Origin: Pseudomonadaceae bacterium
GTDB taxonomy: Bacteria; Pseudomonadota; Gammaproteobacteria; Pseudomonadales; Pseudomonadaceae
Assembly (NCBI GenBank): GCA_030602315.1
Contig: JAUVZY010000005.1
Coordinates: 1-64,000 of the forward strand
Reading direction: 5' to 3'
Length of the DNA stretch: 64,000 bases
Shown here: positions 19,261 through 27,723 of the stretch, in pieces
Numbering within the stretch: the stretch's first letter is position 1
Layout: each line of letters opens with the position of its first letter
Notes under the pieces: model-generated
Databases searched by the model: none
The model's input: the letters and a program-made list of their open reading frames with translations, nothing else
Told to the model about the DNA's origin: nothing
Program-made: the position numbers and the translations under genes

Positions 19261-20187
19261 TCAGTCGGCGCGGCGTCCGAAATAGTTGGCGATCAACGCG
19301 CCCGAGATGTTGTGCCAGACGCTGAAGATCGCGCTCGGCACCGCCGCCAGGGGCGAGAAGTGCGCCTGCGCCAGGGCCGCCCCGAGGCCCGAGTTCTGCA
19401 TCCCCACCTCGATCGCCACCGCCTTGCGCTGCGGCAGGCGCATGCCGCCCAGCCGCCCGGCGAGGTAGCCGAGCGCGTAGCCGACGCCGTTATGCACCAC
19501 CACCACCGCCGCGATCAAGAGGCCGCTCTGGGCGATCTTCGCCTGGCTCACCGCCACCACCGCCGCGACGATCAGGACGATGCCGGTGACGCTCACCAGC
19601 GGCAGCACCGGCACCAGGGTGCGGGCGAAACCGGGCAGCAGCGCCTTGATGGCGACGCCGACGGCGATCGGCAGCAGCACCACCTTGACGATCGACAGGA
19701 ACATCGCCGCCGCGTCCACCGGCAGATACTGGCTGGCGAACACCCACACCAGGAACGGCGTGACGAACGGCGCCATCAACGTGGTGATGGTGGTGAGGGT
19801 GACCGACAGGGCGACGTCGCCCTTGGCGAGATAGGTCATGACGTTGGACGAGGTGCCGCCGGGGCAGCAGCCCACCAGCACCACCCCCGCCGCGACCTCG
19901 GGCGGCATCGGCACGATGCGCGTCAGCCCGAAGGCCACCAGCGGCATCACCGTGAACTGCGCCAGCATGCCGAGGCCCACCTCGCGCGGCCGCCGCGCCA
20001 CCTCGACGAAATCGCCGGGCGCGAGGGTGAGGCCCATGCCGAACATCACCATCCCCAGCAGCCAGACGATGTAGGGGGCGATCGGCCGGAACAGGTCGGG
20101 CGCGAAATAGGCCGCCGCCGTCACCGCCAGAACCCACACCGCGAACGTTCGTCCGACGAACTGCGCCAGCGACGCCAAGCTTTTCAT
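19261..20187 (-). CDS. Bile acid:sodium symporter family (BASS) transporter, copy B
   Basis: 308-residue paralogue of the protein at 16934-17860. The same motifs recur: FGMGLTLAPGDF, VGCCPGGTSSNVMTYLAKGDVALSVTLTT and VAIEVGMQNSGLGAALAQAHFSPLAAVPSA. The strongest differences are in the helices facing the lipid. ATG 20187. Divergent from the lipoprotein operon, with about 185 bp shared. The two copies suggest duplication with one divergent gene caught between them, or paired acquisition. Confidence 0.88.
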   Translation of the reverse strand: MKSLASLAQFVGRTFAVWVLAVTAAAYFAPDLFRPIAPYIVWLLGMVMFGMGLTLAPGDFVEVARRPREVGLGMLAQFTVMPLVAFGLTRIVPMPPEVAAGVVLVGCCPGGTSSNVMTYLAKGDVALSVTLTTITTLMAPFVTPFLVWVFASQYLPVDAAAMFLSIVKVVLLPIAVGVAIKALLPGFARTLVPVLPLVSVTGIVLIVAAVVAVSQAKIAQSGLLIAAVVVVHNGVGYALGYLAGRLGGMRLPQRKAVAIEVGMQNSGLGAALAQAHFSPLAAVPSAIFSVWHNISGALIANYFGRRAD

Positions 20188-20301
20188 CACGCTTTCCTGA
20201 AATATTTGAAACCCTGGGGGCCGACGATAGTCGCTTTCGCAAAGATTTGGGAGGGGATTTGTTCGATCGCTGCGATATGACGGAATCCTCATCAATCGCG
20301 G

Positions 20302-20329
20302 TTGCATCGCCGCCGCCACGGCGTAAAAT
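20302..20329 (+). promoter_or_regulatory. Promoter of the lipoprotein operon
   Basis: TTGCAT at 20302-20307, a 16-bp spacer, then TAAAAT at 20324-20329. A start site would fall near 20336, leaving a leader of about 38 nt to the TTG start at 20374. Confidence 0.5.
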
Positions 20330-20373
20330 TCCCCGAGCGGGTTCCGACCCGTGCAGTCGAGGGGGAAATCATC

Positions 20374-21333
20374 TTGAAATTCCGTTTGTTGGCCGCGGTC
20401 GGCATGACCGCGCTGGTCGGCGGTTGCGCCGTTCCCGACACCACGCCGAAACCGGTGGAACCGCCGGTGACGCGCACCCAGGCCCAGGCGGCGCAGGCCG
20501 CCCAGCTCCAGCCCCAGGCGAAGGTTCTGAAGCGCAAGATCGCGATCGGCCGCTTCTCCAACGAGACCCGTTACGGCCGCACCTTCCTGCGCGACGGCGA
20601 CGCGGATCCGCTCGGCAAGCAGGCCTCCGACATGCTCGCCGCCCGCCTGGTGGAATCCGGCAGCTTCCTGGTGTTCGAGCGCCCCGACATCGACAAGCTC
20701 AAGCGCGAGCAGGCGGTGAGCGGCCCGGGCGAGCTGATCGGCGTCGACACCCTGATCCTCGGCTCGGTCACCGAGTTCGGCCGCAGCACCGTGGGTCAGT
20801 CGGGCTTCTTCTCCGGCACCAAGAAGCAGATCGCCCACGCCAAGGTGGAGATCCGCCTGGCGGACCCGAAGACCGGCCACGTGTTCTTCTCCGCCACCGG
20901 GCAGGGCGAGGCCACCAGCGAGGCGGGCGACGTGATGGGCTTCGGCTCCCGCGCCGACTACGACGGCACCCTCAACGACAAGGCGATCGGCGCTGCGGTC
21001 TCCGACGTGATGAACGGCCTCGTCACCAAGCTCACCGAGCGCCCCTGGCGCACCGACATCCTCAAGGCCGAGGGCGCGCGCGTGTTCGTGAGCGGCGGCG
21101 AGCGCCAGGGCCTCAAGGTCGGCGACACCCTGGCGGTGATGCGCGAGGGCGAGAAGGTGAAAAGCGCCCAGACCGGCTTCACCATCAGCCTGCCCGCCGC
21201 CCCGGTGGCGACGCTGACGGTGCAGAGCCTGTTCGGCACCAACGAAACCGACGAGGGCGCGATCTGCGCCGTCACCTCCGGGCAGCTCCCGGCGGACACC
21301 CGTCCCCTGTTCGTGAGCGAGGTGGGCAAATGA
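20374..21333 (+). CDS. CsgG/HfaB-family outer-membrane lipoprotein
   Basis: 319-residue lipoprotein; signal peptide with lipobox LVGGC and lipidated Cys18. The body has the CsgG hallmark KRKIAIGRFSNETRYG, DTLILGSVTEFG and KVEIRLADPKTGHVFFS, then a C-terminal extension (about 220-319) with GGERQGLKVGDTLAVMREGEKV. CsgG proteins form secretion pores or stress-related lipoproteins in the outer membrane. TTG 20374 is chosen because GGGGGAA precedes it and it starts the signal peptide; the ATG-like upstream frame does not. First gene of a four-lipoprotein operon, ATGA-coupled to the next. Confidence 0.83.
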   Translation: MKFRLLAAVGMTALVGGCAVPDTTPKPVEPPVTRTQAQAAQAAQLQPQAKVLKRKIAIGRFSNETRYGRTFLRDGDADPLGKQASDMLAARLVESGSFLVFERPDIDKLKREQAVSGPGELIGVDTLILGSVTEFGRSTVGQSGFFSGTKKQIAHAKVEIRLADPKTGHVFFSATGQGEATSEAGDVMGFGSRADYDGTLNDKAIGAAVSDVMNGLVTKLTERPWRTDILKAEGARVFVSGGERQGLKVGDTLAVMREGEKVKSAQTGFTISLPAAPVATLTVQSLFGTNETDEGAICAVTSGQLPADTRPLFVSEVGK

Positions 21334-21638
21334 AACGCCTTCTGATCCCCGCCCTGGCCCTGGCGCTGGCGGCGTGCAGCAACCCCCACGAGGTCACCCG
21401 CACCGTCGACAGCCGCCCGAGCCTGACGGTCGCCAACGCCCCGGCGTTCGCCACCCTGTCGGTGGACGGCGTCGCGGTGGGCAAGGCCAACGACTTCATC
21501 GGCCGCTCGATCCGCGTCGAGCCGGGCAAGCACGTGGTGCGCGTCTACGCCGAGGACGGCAAGCTGATCCACGAGGAGACGGTGTTCGTCTCCGGCGCGG
21601 TGGTGCGCCAGATCACCCTGCCGGAGGCGCCGCTGTGA
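21330..21638 (+). CDS. Small lipoprotein with a PEGA-like beta-domain
   Basis: 102-residue lipoprotein with a signal peptide ending LALAAC (Cys16). The mature part, AFATLSVDGVAVGKAND then SIRVEPGKHVVRVYAEDGKLIHEETVFVSG split over its length, resembles a PEGA-type beta-sandwich. It overlaps the CsgG-like gene by 4 bases and the following gene by 4 bases. Role unknown, probably accessory to the CsgG-like pore. Confidence 0.72.
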   Translation: MKRLLIPALALALAACSNPHEVTRTVDSRPSLTVANAPAFATLSVDGVAVGKANDFIGRSIRVEPGKHVVRVYAEDGKLIHEETVFVSGAVVRQITLPEAPL

Positions 21639-22027
21639 TCCGCGTCCGTTCCCTCGCCGCCGCGGCGCTGGCCGCCGCCCTGCTCGCCGGATGCGCCCAG
21701 AAGGGCCTCTACGCCTGGGGCAACTACGACACCGCGATGTATCAATACGCCCGCGACGACACCGCCCAGCCCGCCTTCCAGGAGGCGCTGCTGGCGGTGA
21801 TCGAGAGCAACGAGACGTCGGGCAAGCGGATGCCGCCCGGCATCTACGCCGAATACGGTTATCAATTGCTCGGCCAGAGCAAGACCGACGACGCCATCGC
21901 CTTCTTCGAGAAGGAGAAGCGCACCTGGGCCGAATCCGAGGCGTTCATGGATCAGATGATCGCCTACGCCAAGGGCGGCCGCACCCTGCGCAAGCCCGAG
22001 GCCGCTCCGGCCGGGGAGGCGAAGTGA
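21635..22027 (+). CDS. DUF4810-type lipoprotein
   Basis: 130-residue lipoprotein (lipobox LLAGC, Cys20). The mature protein begins KGLYAWGNYDTAMYQYARD, the DUF4810 pattern, and has helical repeats with GIYAEYGYQLLGQSKTDDAIAFFEKEK, a TPR-like hairpin. GTG 21635 overlaps the previous stop (GTGA). DUF4810 genes regularly sit between CsgG-like and DUF799 genes; molecular function is not established. Confidence 0.82.
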   Translation: MIRVRSLAAAALAAALLAGCAQKGLYAWGNYDTAMYQYARDDTAQPAFQEALLAVIESNETSGKRMPPGIYAEYGYQLLGQSKTDDAIAFFEKEKRTWAESEAFMDQMIAYAKGGRTLRKPEAAPAGEAK

Positions 22028-22746
22028 TGCGCATCCTCCGCCTGCTTCCGGCGCTGCTGGCGCCGCTCGCGCTCGCCGCCTGCGTCACCGCGCCCGCCAA
22101 CCGCGACTACGCGGCCTTCCGCGCCGCCGATCCGCACAGCATCGCGATCGTCCCGGCGGTCAACCGCAGCCTCGAGGTCACCGCCGCCGACTACTACCTC
22201 TCCACCATCACCGTGCCGCTCGCCGAGCGCGGGTATTACGTCTTCCCGGTGCATCTGGTGAAGCGGGTGATGGAGGACGACGGCCTCTCCGACGCCGACA
22301 TGGTCCACGCCACGCCGCCCGAGAAGGTGGCCGAGCTGTTCCACGCCGACGCGGTGCTCTACGTCACCATCGAGGAATGGGAATCCAACTACGCGGTGCT
22401 CGCCACCACCACCCGCGTCACCCTCTCCTACGCGCTCAAAGACGGCCGCACCGGGGAAACCCTGTGGGACGACACCGAGCGCATGGTCTACCAGCCGCAG
22501 TCGAGCGGCGGCGGCATCGCCGGGCTGATCGCCCAGGCGGTGGTGGCGGCGATGGAACGGGCGGCGCCCAACTACATGCCGCTCGCCCGCCAGGCCAACT
22601 GGATGGCGGTCAACCGCGCCGGCCTCGGCCTGCCCGCCGGGCCGTATGCGGCCAACTACGCCAAGGACGCGGACGTGTTCCCCTCCGGCGGCGCCAAGCC
22701 CAAGCCGGAGCCGGGCAGCGAAACCGCCCAGGCGGCCAAGCCCTGA
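22027..22746 (+). CDS. DUF799 (GNA1162-like) lipoprotein
   Basis: 239-residue lipoprotein, signal peptide ending LALAAC (Cys19). The body matches GNA1162-type proteins: IAIVPAVNRSLEVTAADYYLSTITVPLAERGYYVFPV, HADAVLYVTIEEWESNY and TGETLWDDTERMVYQ, split here. The C-terminus is a Lys/Pro/Glu-rich tail. The structure of GNA1162 resembles TolB/CsgG-type periplasmic domains. Its ATG shares a base with the previous stop. Last gene of the operon, followed by a strong terminator. Confidence 0.85.
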   Translation: MRILRLLPALLAPLALAACVTAPANRDYAAFRAADPHSIAIVPAVNRSLEVTAADYYLSTITVPLAERGYYVFPVHLVKRVMEDDGLSDADMVHATPPEKVAELFHADAVLYVTIEEWESNYAVLATTTRVTLSYALKDGRTGETLWDDTERMVYQPQSSGGGIAGLIAQAVVAAMERAAPNYMPLARQANWMAVNRAGLGLPAGPYAANYAKDADVFPSGGAKPKPEPGSETAQAAKP

Positions 22747-22750
22747 ACCG

Positions 22751-22782
22751 AAAACGCCCCGGAAACCCCGGGGCGTTTTTTT
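22751..22782. terminator. Bidirectional rho-independent terminator
   Basis: AAAACGCCCC at 22751-22760 pairs with GGGGCGTTTT at 22770-22779, and the T-run continues to 22782. The A-run on the other side lets it also terminate the convergent pyrB transcript, whose stop is at 22784. Confidence 0.9.
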
Positions 22783-22783
22783 G

Positions 22784-24067
22784 TCATTCGAAGCCTTCGA
22801 ACACCGCGTCGTCCGGTCCCACCGGCCGGGGCGAGCGCCAGGTGGCGTCGCGCAGGTCGTGGGGGATCTGCTGCGCCACCCCCAGCAGCATCGCGAAAAT
22901 CGCCATGCGCACCGGAATGCCGTTGTCGGTCTGGCGGAAGATCGCCAGGCGCGGGTCGCGGTCGAGATCGGTGGAGAGGTCGTTGGCGTCGGCGCGGCTG
23001 TCGCGCGGCAGCGGGTGCATGATCAGGGTGTCGGGCTTGCAGGCGGCGTCCGCCAGCGCGCGGTTGATCTGGAACTCGGGGGTGTAGCCCTCGATCGCCT
23101 CGCCCGCGAAGCGTTCCTTCTGGATGCGGGTGGCGTAGAGCACGTCGCAGTCCTTCACCCCCTCGGCGAGGCGGTCGGTCTCGCGCACCACGTGGCCGTT
23201 CACCGCCAGGCGGTCGAGCAGGTGGCGCGGCATTTCCAGCCCCTTGGGGGCGACGAAGCTGAACTGGATGCCGGTGTGCAGCGCCAACAGCTTCGACAGC
23301 GAATGCACGGTTCGGCCGTATTTGAGGTCGCCGACGAAGGCGATGTGCATGCCGTCGAGGCTCTTGCCGAGGCGCGAGAACTCGCGCTGGATGGTGTAGA
23401 GGTCAAGCAGCGCCTGACTCGGGTGCTCGCCCGGGCCGTCGCCCGCGTTGACCACCGGCAGGTTGGTGGCGCGGGCGAACTCGGCCACCGACCCCTGCTC
23501 CGGGTGACGCACCACCAGGGCGTCCACGTAACCCGAAACCACGCGGCTGGTGTCGTAGATCGATTCGCCCTTGCTCATCGACGAGAAGGTGAAGCCGGTG
23601 GTGTCCACCACCGAGCCGCCCAGGCGGCAGAACGCGGTGCCGAAGCTCATGCGGGTGCGGGTGCTGGCCTCGAAGAACAGGTTGCCGAGCACCGCGCCCT
23701 CCAGCACCCGCGTCACCTTGTGGCGCCGCGCCACCGGCTCCAGCAGGTCGGCGATGCGGAACAGCTCGTGGACGATGTCGAGGTCGAGCTGGTCGGTGGA
23801 GAGGAGCTGGGGCTTGCCCTCGAAGGCGATGGCGGGCGCGCCCGCCGCCGGGGCGGCGGCGCGGGCGGGCCGGGCGGCGAGGATTTCCGCCACGAACCGG
23901 CCGACCACCTCGGGCATGGTGCGGGATTCCGCCGATCCGCTCGGCAGCAGCCACGCGTCGAGCGCCCGGCGAGTGACGCCCAGGCGCTGGGCGAACGCGT
24001 CGCGGGTCATGTTGAGTGTACGCATTGCGTTGCGAAGCACCGCCTGCTGTTCGGTATGTGCGTCCAT
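22784..24067 (-). CDS. pyrB: Aspartate carbamoyltransferase with N-terminal HTH-like extension
   Basis: Condenses carbamoyl phosphate and aspartate, the committed step of pyrimidine synthesis. The catalytic part (about residues 100-427) has STRTR, EHPSQALLDL and HPLPR, all canonical. The protein is about 100 residues longer than standard PyrB: residues 10-55 read as a lambda-repressor-like helix-turn-helix (MRTLNMTRDAFAQRLGVTR, then RALDAWL), followed by an Ala-rich linker. ATG 24067 includes the whole HTH; internal ATGs at 24022 and 24010 are alternatives. GTGTAC repeats lie at the promoter. No pyrI or pyrC is adjacent. Confidence 0.9.
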   Translation of the reverse strand: MDAHTEQQAVLRNAMRTLNMTRDAFAQRLGVTRRALDAWLLPSGSAESRTMPEVVGRFVAEILAARPARAAAPAAGAPAIAFEGKPQLLSTDQLDLDIVHELFRIADLLEPVARRHKVTRVLEGAVLGNLFFEASTRTRMSFGTAFCRLGGSVVDTTGFTFSSMSKGESIYDTSRVVSGYVDALVVRHPEQGSVAEFARATNLPVVNAGDGPGEHPSQALLDLYTIQREFSRLGKSLDGMHIAFVGDLKYGRTVHSLSKLLALHTGIQFSFVAPKGLEMPRHLLDRLAVNGHVVRETDRLAEGVKDCDVLYATRIQKERFAGEAIEGYTPEFQINRALADAACKPDTLIMHPLPRDSRADANDLSTDLDRDPRLAIFRQTDNGIPVRMAIFAMLLGVAQQIPHDLRDATWRSPRPVGPDDAVFEGFE

Positions 24068-24100
24068 TTCCGCCTCCGGGTGTGTACGCTCTGCGTGTAC
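24016..24100 (-). promoter_or_regulatory. Three GTGTAC repeats around the pyrB start
   Basis: GTGTAC occurs at 24016-24021 (inside the first codons), 24082-24087 and 24095-24100, the last two 13 bp apart. Each is followed or preceded by GC-rich context (GTGTACGC). They are possible operators, perhaps for the HTH part of this same protein; this is inference. Confidence 0.35.
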
Positions 24101-24129
24101 TCCCGGGGCTTCGGCCTGTCAAGCGGCCC

Positions 24130-24546
24130 TCAATCCTCGGGTCGCACCGCGCCGCGCGTGCGCTTGGTGGCGGAGCGGGCGCGCTTGGTTTCCAGGCGCT
24201 GGCGCTTTTGCGAAAGGCTCGGCCGGGTGGCGATGCGCGGGCGCGGCGGGGTGAGCGCGCGGCGCACCAGGTCGGCGAGGCGCTCGCGCGCGGCGGCGCG
24301 GTTCATTTCCTGGCTGCGGTGTTCGCGGGCGGTCAGCACCACCACCCCCTCGGCGGTCATGCGCGACCCGGCGATGCCGCGCAGGCGGCGGAACGCGCCG
24401 GGCGGCAGCGCCGCCCGGGCGTCGAAGCGCAGTTGCACCGCGGTGGAGACCTTGTTGACGTTCTGCCCGCCCGGACCGGCGGCGCGGACGAACCGCTCCT
24501 CGATCTGCTCCTCGGCGATGGCGAAGCTGGCGGTGACGGGAATCAT
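24130..24546 (-). CDS. arfB: Ribosome-rescue peptidyl-tRNA hydrolase ArfB
   Basis: 138-residue class-I release-factor-like protein. The GGQ catalytic motif is at 26-28 within RAAGPGGQNVNKVST, and the C-terminal tail is strongly basic (SLSQKRQRLETKRARSATKR), which in ArfB enters the empty mRNA channel of stalled ribosomes. It frees nascent chains from non-stop complexes. Monocistronic in appearance, 45 bp downstream of the quinone-reductase-like gene on the same strand. Confidence 0.92.
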   Translation of the reverse strand: MIPVTASFAIAEEQIEERFVRAAGPGGQNVNKVSTAVQLRFDARAALPPGAFRRLRGIAGSRMTAEGVVVLTAREHRSQEMNRAAARERLADLVRRALTPPRPRIATRPSLSQKRQRLETKRARSATKRTRGAVRPED

Positions 24547-24591
24547 CGGCGGACCGGCGTTGTTGGGGCGGGTCCGCCGAATATAGTGCGA

Positions 24592-25443
<852 letters not shown>

Positions 25444-25494
25444 GGGATTGTCCTTCGTGCGGTTGTGAATCGGGTTGACACGAAGATGGCGCGG

Positions 25495-25534
25495 ACACAA
25501 ACTTTTCGTAAGTACGCACAAAAAGGTTAGTGTG
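25495..25534. promoter_or_regulatory. Candidate HxlR operator between qor-like and hxlR-like genes
   Basis: The 95-bp divergent spacer contains GTAAGTAC at 25508-25515 flanked by CTTTT (25502-25506) and AAAAAG (25520-25525), and by ACAC (25495-25498) and GTGT (25530-25533) further out. GTAAGTA/TACTTAC elements are typical of DUF24/HxlR binding sites. It would repress both genes until Cys21 of the regulator is modified. Confidence 0.45.
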
Positions 25535-25538
25535 AAAA

Positions 25539-25925
25539 ATGTCCGAACCGCTCAGCCTCACCGACCAGGTCCGCCGCGGCGACGTGTTCGCCGAGGCCTG
25601 CCCGTCGCGGCAGATTCTCAAGCACCTCACCAGCCGCTGGGGGGTGCTGGTGCTGATCGCGCTGCGCGACGGCACCCTGCGCTTCAGCGCGCTTCGCCGC
25701 ATCGTCTGCGGGGTGAGCGAAAAGATGCTGGCACAAACCCTTCAGGAGCTGGAGGCGGACGGCTTCGTGCGCCGCACCGCGCACCCGGTGGTGCCGCCGC
25801 ACGTGGAGTACGCCCTCACCCCGCTGGGGGAGGAGGCGGCGGCCCGGGTCGCCGGTCTGGCCGACTGGATCGAGCTGAACCTGCCGCGCATCCTCGGCGC
25901 CCGCCCGGCGGCGGTCAGCGCATGA
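25539..25925 (+). CDS. HxlR-family transcriptional regulator
   Basis: 128-residue winged-helix (DUF24) regulator. The conserved N-terminal cysteine is Cys21 in AEACPSRQ, the residue oxidised or alkylated in redox-sensing members such as YodB and QorR. The wHTH follows: LTSRWGVLVLIALRDG, RFSALRRIVCGVSEKMLAQTLQELEADG and the wing VEYALTPLGEE. Divergent from the quinone-reductase-like gene, which is its probable target. Its end overlaps a convergent small gene by 11 bases. Confidence 0.88.
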   Translation: MSEPLSLTDQVRRGDVFAEACPSRQILKHLTSRWGVLVLIALRDGTLRFSALRRIVCGVSEKMLAQTLQELEADGFVRRTAHPVVPPHVEYALTPLGEEAAARVAGLADWIELNLPRILGARPAAVSA

Positions 25926-26139
25926 GCAGGGCGGCGGCGGCGGCCATCGCGGCGACGCCCGCCGCCAGCGCGAACACCGCCAGCCACAGGGTGCGGGCGT
26001 CGCGCCGCGCCGCGGCGCGCAGAGCCTTGACGCTGTCGCGCATCTCGGTGCGCAGCACCCGCAGCTCGCCCTCGATCTCCGACAGGCGGCAGTTGGCCGA
26101 CCGCGCCAGTTCCCGCAGTTCCATGGTGCTCGACGTCAT
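25915..26139 (-). CDS. Small single-pass membrane protein with a coiled-coil
   Basis: 74 residues: an amphipathic N-terminal helix with heptad-like leucines (ELRELARSANCRLSEIEGEL, then RVLRTEMRDSVKAL) and one C-terminal transmembrane helix (about 50-72). ATG 26139 follows GGAGGG at good distance. The 11-base convergent overlap with the HxlR gene is unusual but both starts are well supported. No family recognised. Confidence 0.55.
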   Translation of the reverse strand: MTSSTMELRELARSANCRLSEIEGELRVLRTEMRDSVKALRAAARRDARTLWLAVFALAAGVAAMAAAAALLMR

Positions 26140-26234
26140 CGCGTTGCCCTCCGTCCGGTGACGGAAAAACGCTACCGCGCACCTGTCGGCGGAGTGTGCC
26201 GCGCGGGCGGGAAAAGTGTCGCAAAGTGTGGCGG

Positions 26235-26825
26235 TCAACCGCGCCCGGGGAAGGCGAGGGCGAGGGCCTTGACGCACACCGCCGCCAGCAGCGACTTCAG
26301 CATCGCGCCCACCAGGAACGGCTCGACCCCCTTGGCCAGCGCCCTTTCCGCGCCCACCGACGCACCCAGCCACGCCGCGCCGACCCCAAGGCAGATCGCG
26401 CTGCCGAGCAGCATCGCCGCGCACAGGCGCACCAGCGACGCCCCGGCCCAGCCGCGCTCCACCAGCGCGCCCACCGCCGCGGCGGCGAGCGGAAACGCGA
26501 ACAGGTAGCCCGCCGTCGGCCCCTGGAACTTCGCCAGCCCGGCGCTCGCCCCCGCGAACACCGGCAGCCCGGCGGCCCCGGCGGCGAGATAGGCGAGCAG
26601 GCACAGCCCACCCAGCCGCCATCCGAACAGCGCGCCGACGACGGTGACGGCGAAGGTCTGCAGCGTCACCGGCACCGGACTCATCGGCACCGGAAACGAC
26701 ACCTTGGCCGCCAGCGCCACGCCGACCACGCCGAGCGCCACCAGCGCCGCCCGCACCGGCCACGCCCGCCCGTTCACCCACCGCGGCGCCGCCGCCCCCG
26801 TCAGTCTCCACCCGGCCCGCTCCAT
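26235..26825 (-). CDS. bioY: Biotin transporter substrate-binding subunit BioY
   Basis: 196-residue S-component of an energy-coupling-factor vitamin transporter with about six membrane helices. The signature LAKFQGPTAGYLFAFPLAA is in the middle, preceded by VPMSPVPVTLQTFAV, which is strongly conserved in BioY. No bioM/bioN ATPase or T-component is nearby; solitary BioY proteins can transport biotin or share an ECF module. ATG 26825 follows GGGGAG; ATG 26840 is possible. A perfect 16-bp hairpin terminator upstream isolates it from the tRNA-Arg side. Confidence 0.9.
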   Translation of the reverse strand: MERAGWRLTGAAAPRWVNGRAWPVRAALVALGVVGVALAAKVSFPVPMSPVPVTLQTFAVTVVGALFGWRLGGLCLLAYLAAGAAGLPVFAGASAGLAKFQGPTAGYLFAFPLAAAAVGALVERGWAGASLVRLCAAMLLGSAICLGVGAAWLGASVGAERALAKGVEPFLVGAMLKSLLAAVCVKALALAFPGRG

Positions 26826-26882
26826 GCCCCGACTCCCCATCGCCCCGCTCGGCCGGAAGCCTAGCAACCCGCCCCCGAAAAG

Positions 26883-26922
26883 GCCATAGGCCGGAGGGAC
26901 TCGCGCCCCTCCGGCCTATGGC
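26883..26922 (-). terminator. Perfect 16-bp hairpin terminator
   Basis: GCCATAGGCCGGAGGG (26883-26898) pairs base for base with 26907-26922 around an 8-nt loop. Read on the minus strand the stem is followed by C and TTTT (26881-26878). It starts directly after the leftmost att-like repeat, so before the insertion it was probably the terminator of the tRNA-Arg gene itself. Confidence 0.7.
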
Positions 26923-26933
26923 GTCCCCGACAC
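26919..26933. repeat. Distal att-like copy of the tRNA-Arg 3' end
   Basis: TGGCGTCCCCGACAC matches the true tRNA 3' end at 27709-27723 in 14 of 15 positions. Read as tRNA it gives GTGTCGGGGAC, discriminator G, then CCA. G73 is usual for minor arginine tRNAs of this type, so this may be the original host end, displaced by the insertion. Confidence 0.65.
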
Positions 26934-26955
26934 AAGGAAACGTAGGTTTACTCGA

Positions 26956-27420
26956 CTAGAACATACTAGTAATGAAGAAGAATAGCATTATTCCCGCTGC
27001 CGCTAGCCCGAGAAGCACAGATGCCCAGAAACACCCAATCCAAACCACAACCTGCCGTTTGAATTTACGAATATACCCATCCTGCTCCGCAAGATCACCC
27101 CCGCAAATCTCGCTCACGCGCCGTGACTGAAGCAAATTCTGCTGAACCACTACCAGAGTGGCCCGCTGAAGCGAAAAGGCCGAAAGTAGAAAATGACCCA
27201 TAAATATCAAAAGAGATATGCAAAGAAGTACGGCAGCCACCCCAGACCACGGAGATGGAACAAGCTTGTTATTATAAGACATGAGTGCAAAAATTCCACC
27301 ATACCCAGCTAGTATAATTACATTGTTGTATGATTTACCCGACTCAAATAACTCCTTCATCATCGACCGAGTTTGAGCCAGCAACTCCTGGCTTTCCCGC
27401 ATCACATGATCGGCATCCAC
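26956..27420 (-). CDS. Low-GC three-helix membrane protein inside the tRNA-Arg insertion
   Basis: 154-residue hypothetical protein: a charged N-terminal helix (about 1-30), membrane segments near 33-48, 58-82 and 122-150, and a basic cytosolic stretch between the second and third (SLQRATLVVVQQNLLQSRR). Codon use is AT-rich, unlike all neighbours, with many ATA, AAT and TTA codons. ATG 27420 is used. No family recognised; the layout of membrane helices with a long N-terminal helix resembles small cargo or effector proteins of islands, but that is only a resemblance. Confidence 0.6.
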   Translation of the reverse strand: MDADHVMRESQELLAQTRSMMKELFESGKSYNNVIILAGYGGIFALMSYNNKLVPSPWSGVAAVLLCISLLIFMGHFLLSAFSLQRATLVVVQQNLLQSRRVSEICGGDLAEQDGYIRKFKRQVVVWIGCFWASVLLGLAAAGIMLFFFITSMF

Positions 27421-27708
27421 GATGATCTTCCCTCCGCACAGTTACGGACCCAGGGCCACATTTCCCGCCTCATGCCTTCGACGCCAGCTAGGATCTGGGG
27501 AATCACAAACTCACCCACCATCAATGCGATTGGGGGGTAAAGTTACTAGAATTACACAGCCACTTAAAAGTTTAATTATTCGAATAATACATTCGAATGA
27601 GTGAGTAGAAAAATATATTTCGATCTGCCATATGGATGGAGAATTCTCCCGTATGGCGAATAAATTACAGTAATACTATGAATTATTTATACCAGAAGAA
27701 TTTTTAAG
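27421..27708. other. AT-rich non-coding stretch with palindromes
   Basis: No supportable gene (a 60-codon plus-strand ORF here has no coding character). Contains the perfect palindrome ATTATTCGAATAAT (27575-27588), a second ATTCGAAT (27591-27598), and an inverted repeat GCCATA (27627-27632) / TATGGC (27652-27657) enclosing GGAGAATTCTCC (27638-27649). The last could now terminate the tRNA transcript, since ATATTTTT follows on the minus strand. Confidence 0.55.
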
Positions 27709-27723
27709 TGGTGTCCCCGACAC
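27709..27723. repeat. Proximal att-like repeat (3' end of tRNA-Arg)
   Basis: TGGTGTCCCCGACAC, 14 of 15 identical to 26919-26933. It supplies the tRNA acceptor strand and CCA, so the inserted element restored a working tRNA. Confidence 0.65.

Larger units (their letters stand above)
26919..27708. mobile_element. Small AT-rich insertion at the 3' end of tRNA-Arg(CCT)
   Basis: Roughly 790 bp bounded by the 15-bp repeats at 26919-26933 and 27709-27723. It is strikingly AT-rich against a very GC-rich genome, carries one low-GC membrane-protein gene and no integrase, and ends exactly at the CCA of the tRNA. This is the footprint of site-specific integration at a tRNA, either a decayed island or a small element that relied on a helper integrase. 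Confidence 0.6.

Noticed and set aside
27422-27604. 60-codon ORF in the AT-rich stretch
   Set aside because: No Shine-Dalgarno, no similarity and lies over palindromes; considered non-coding.
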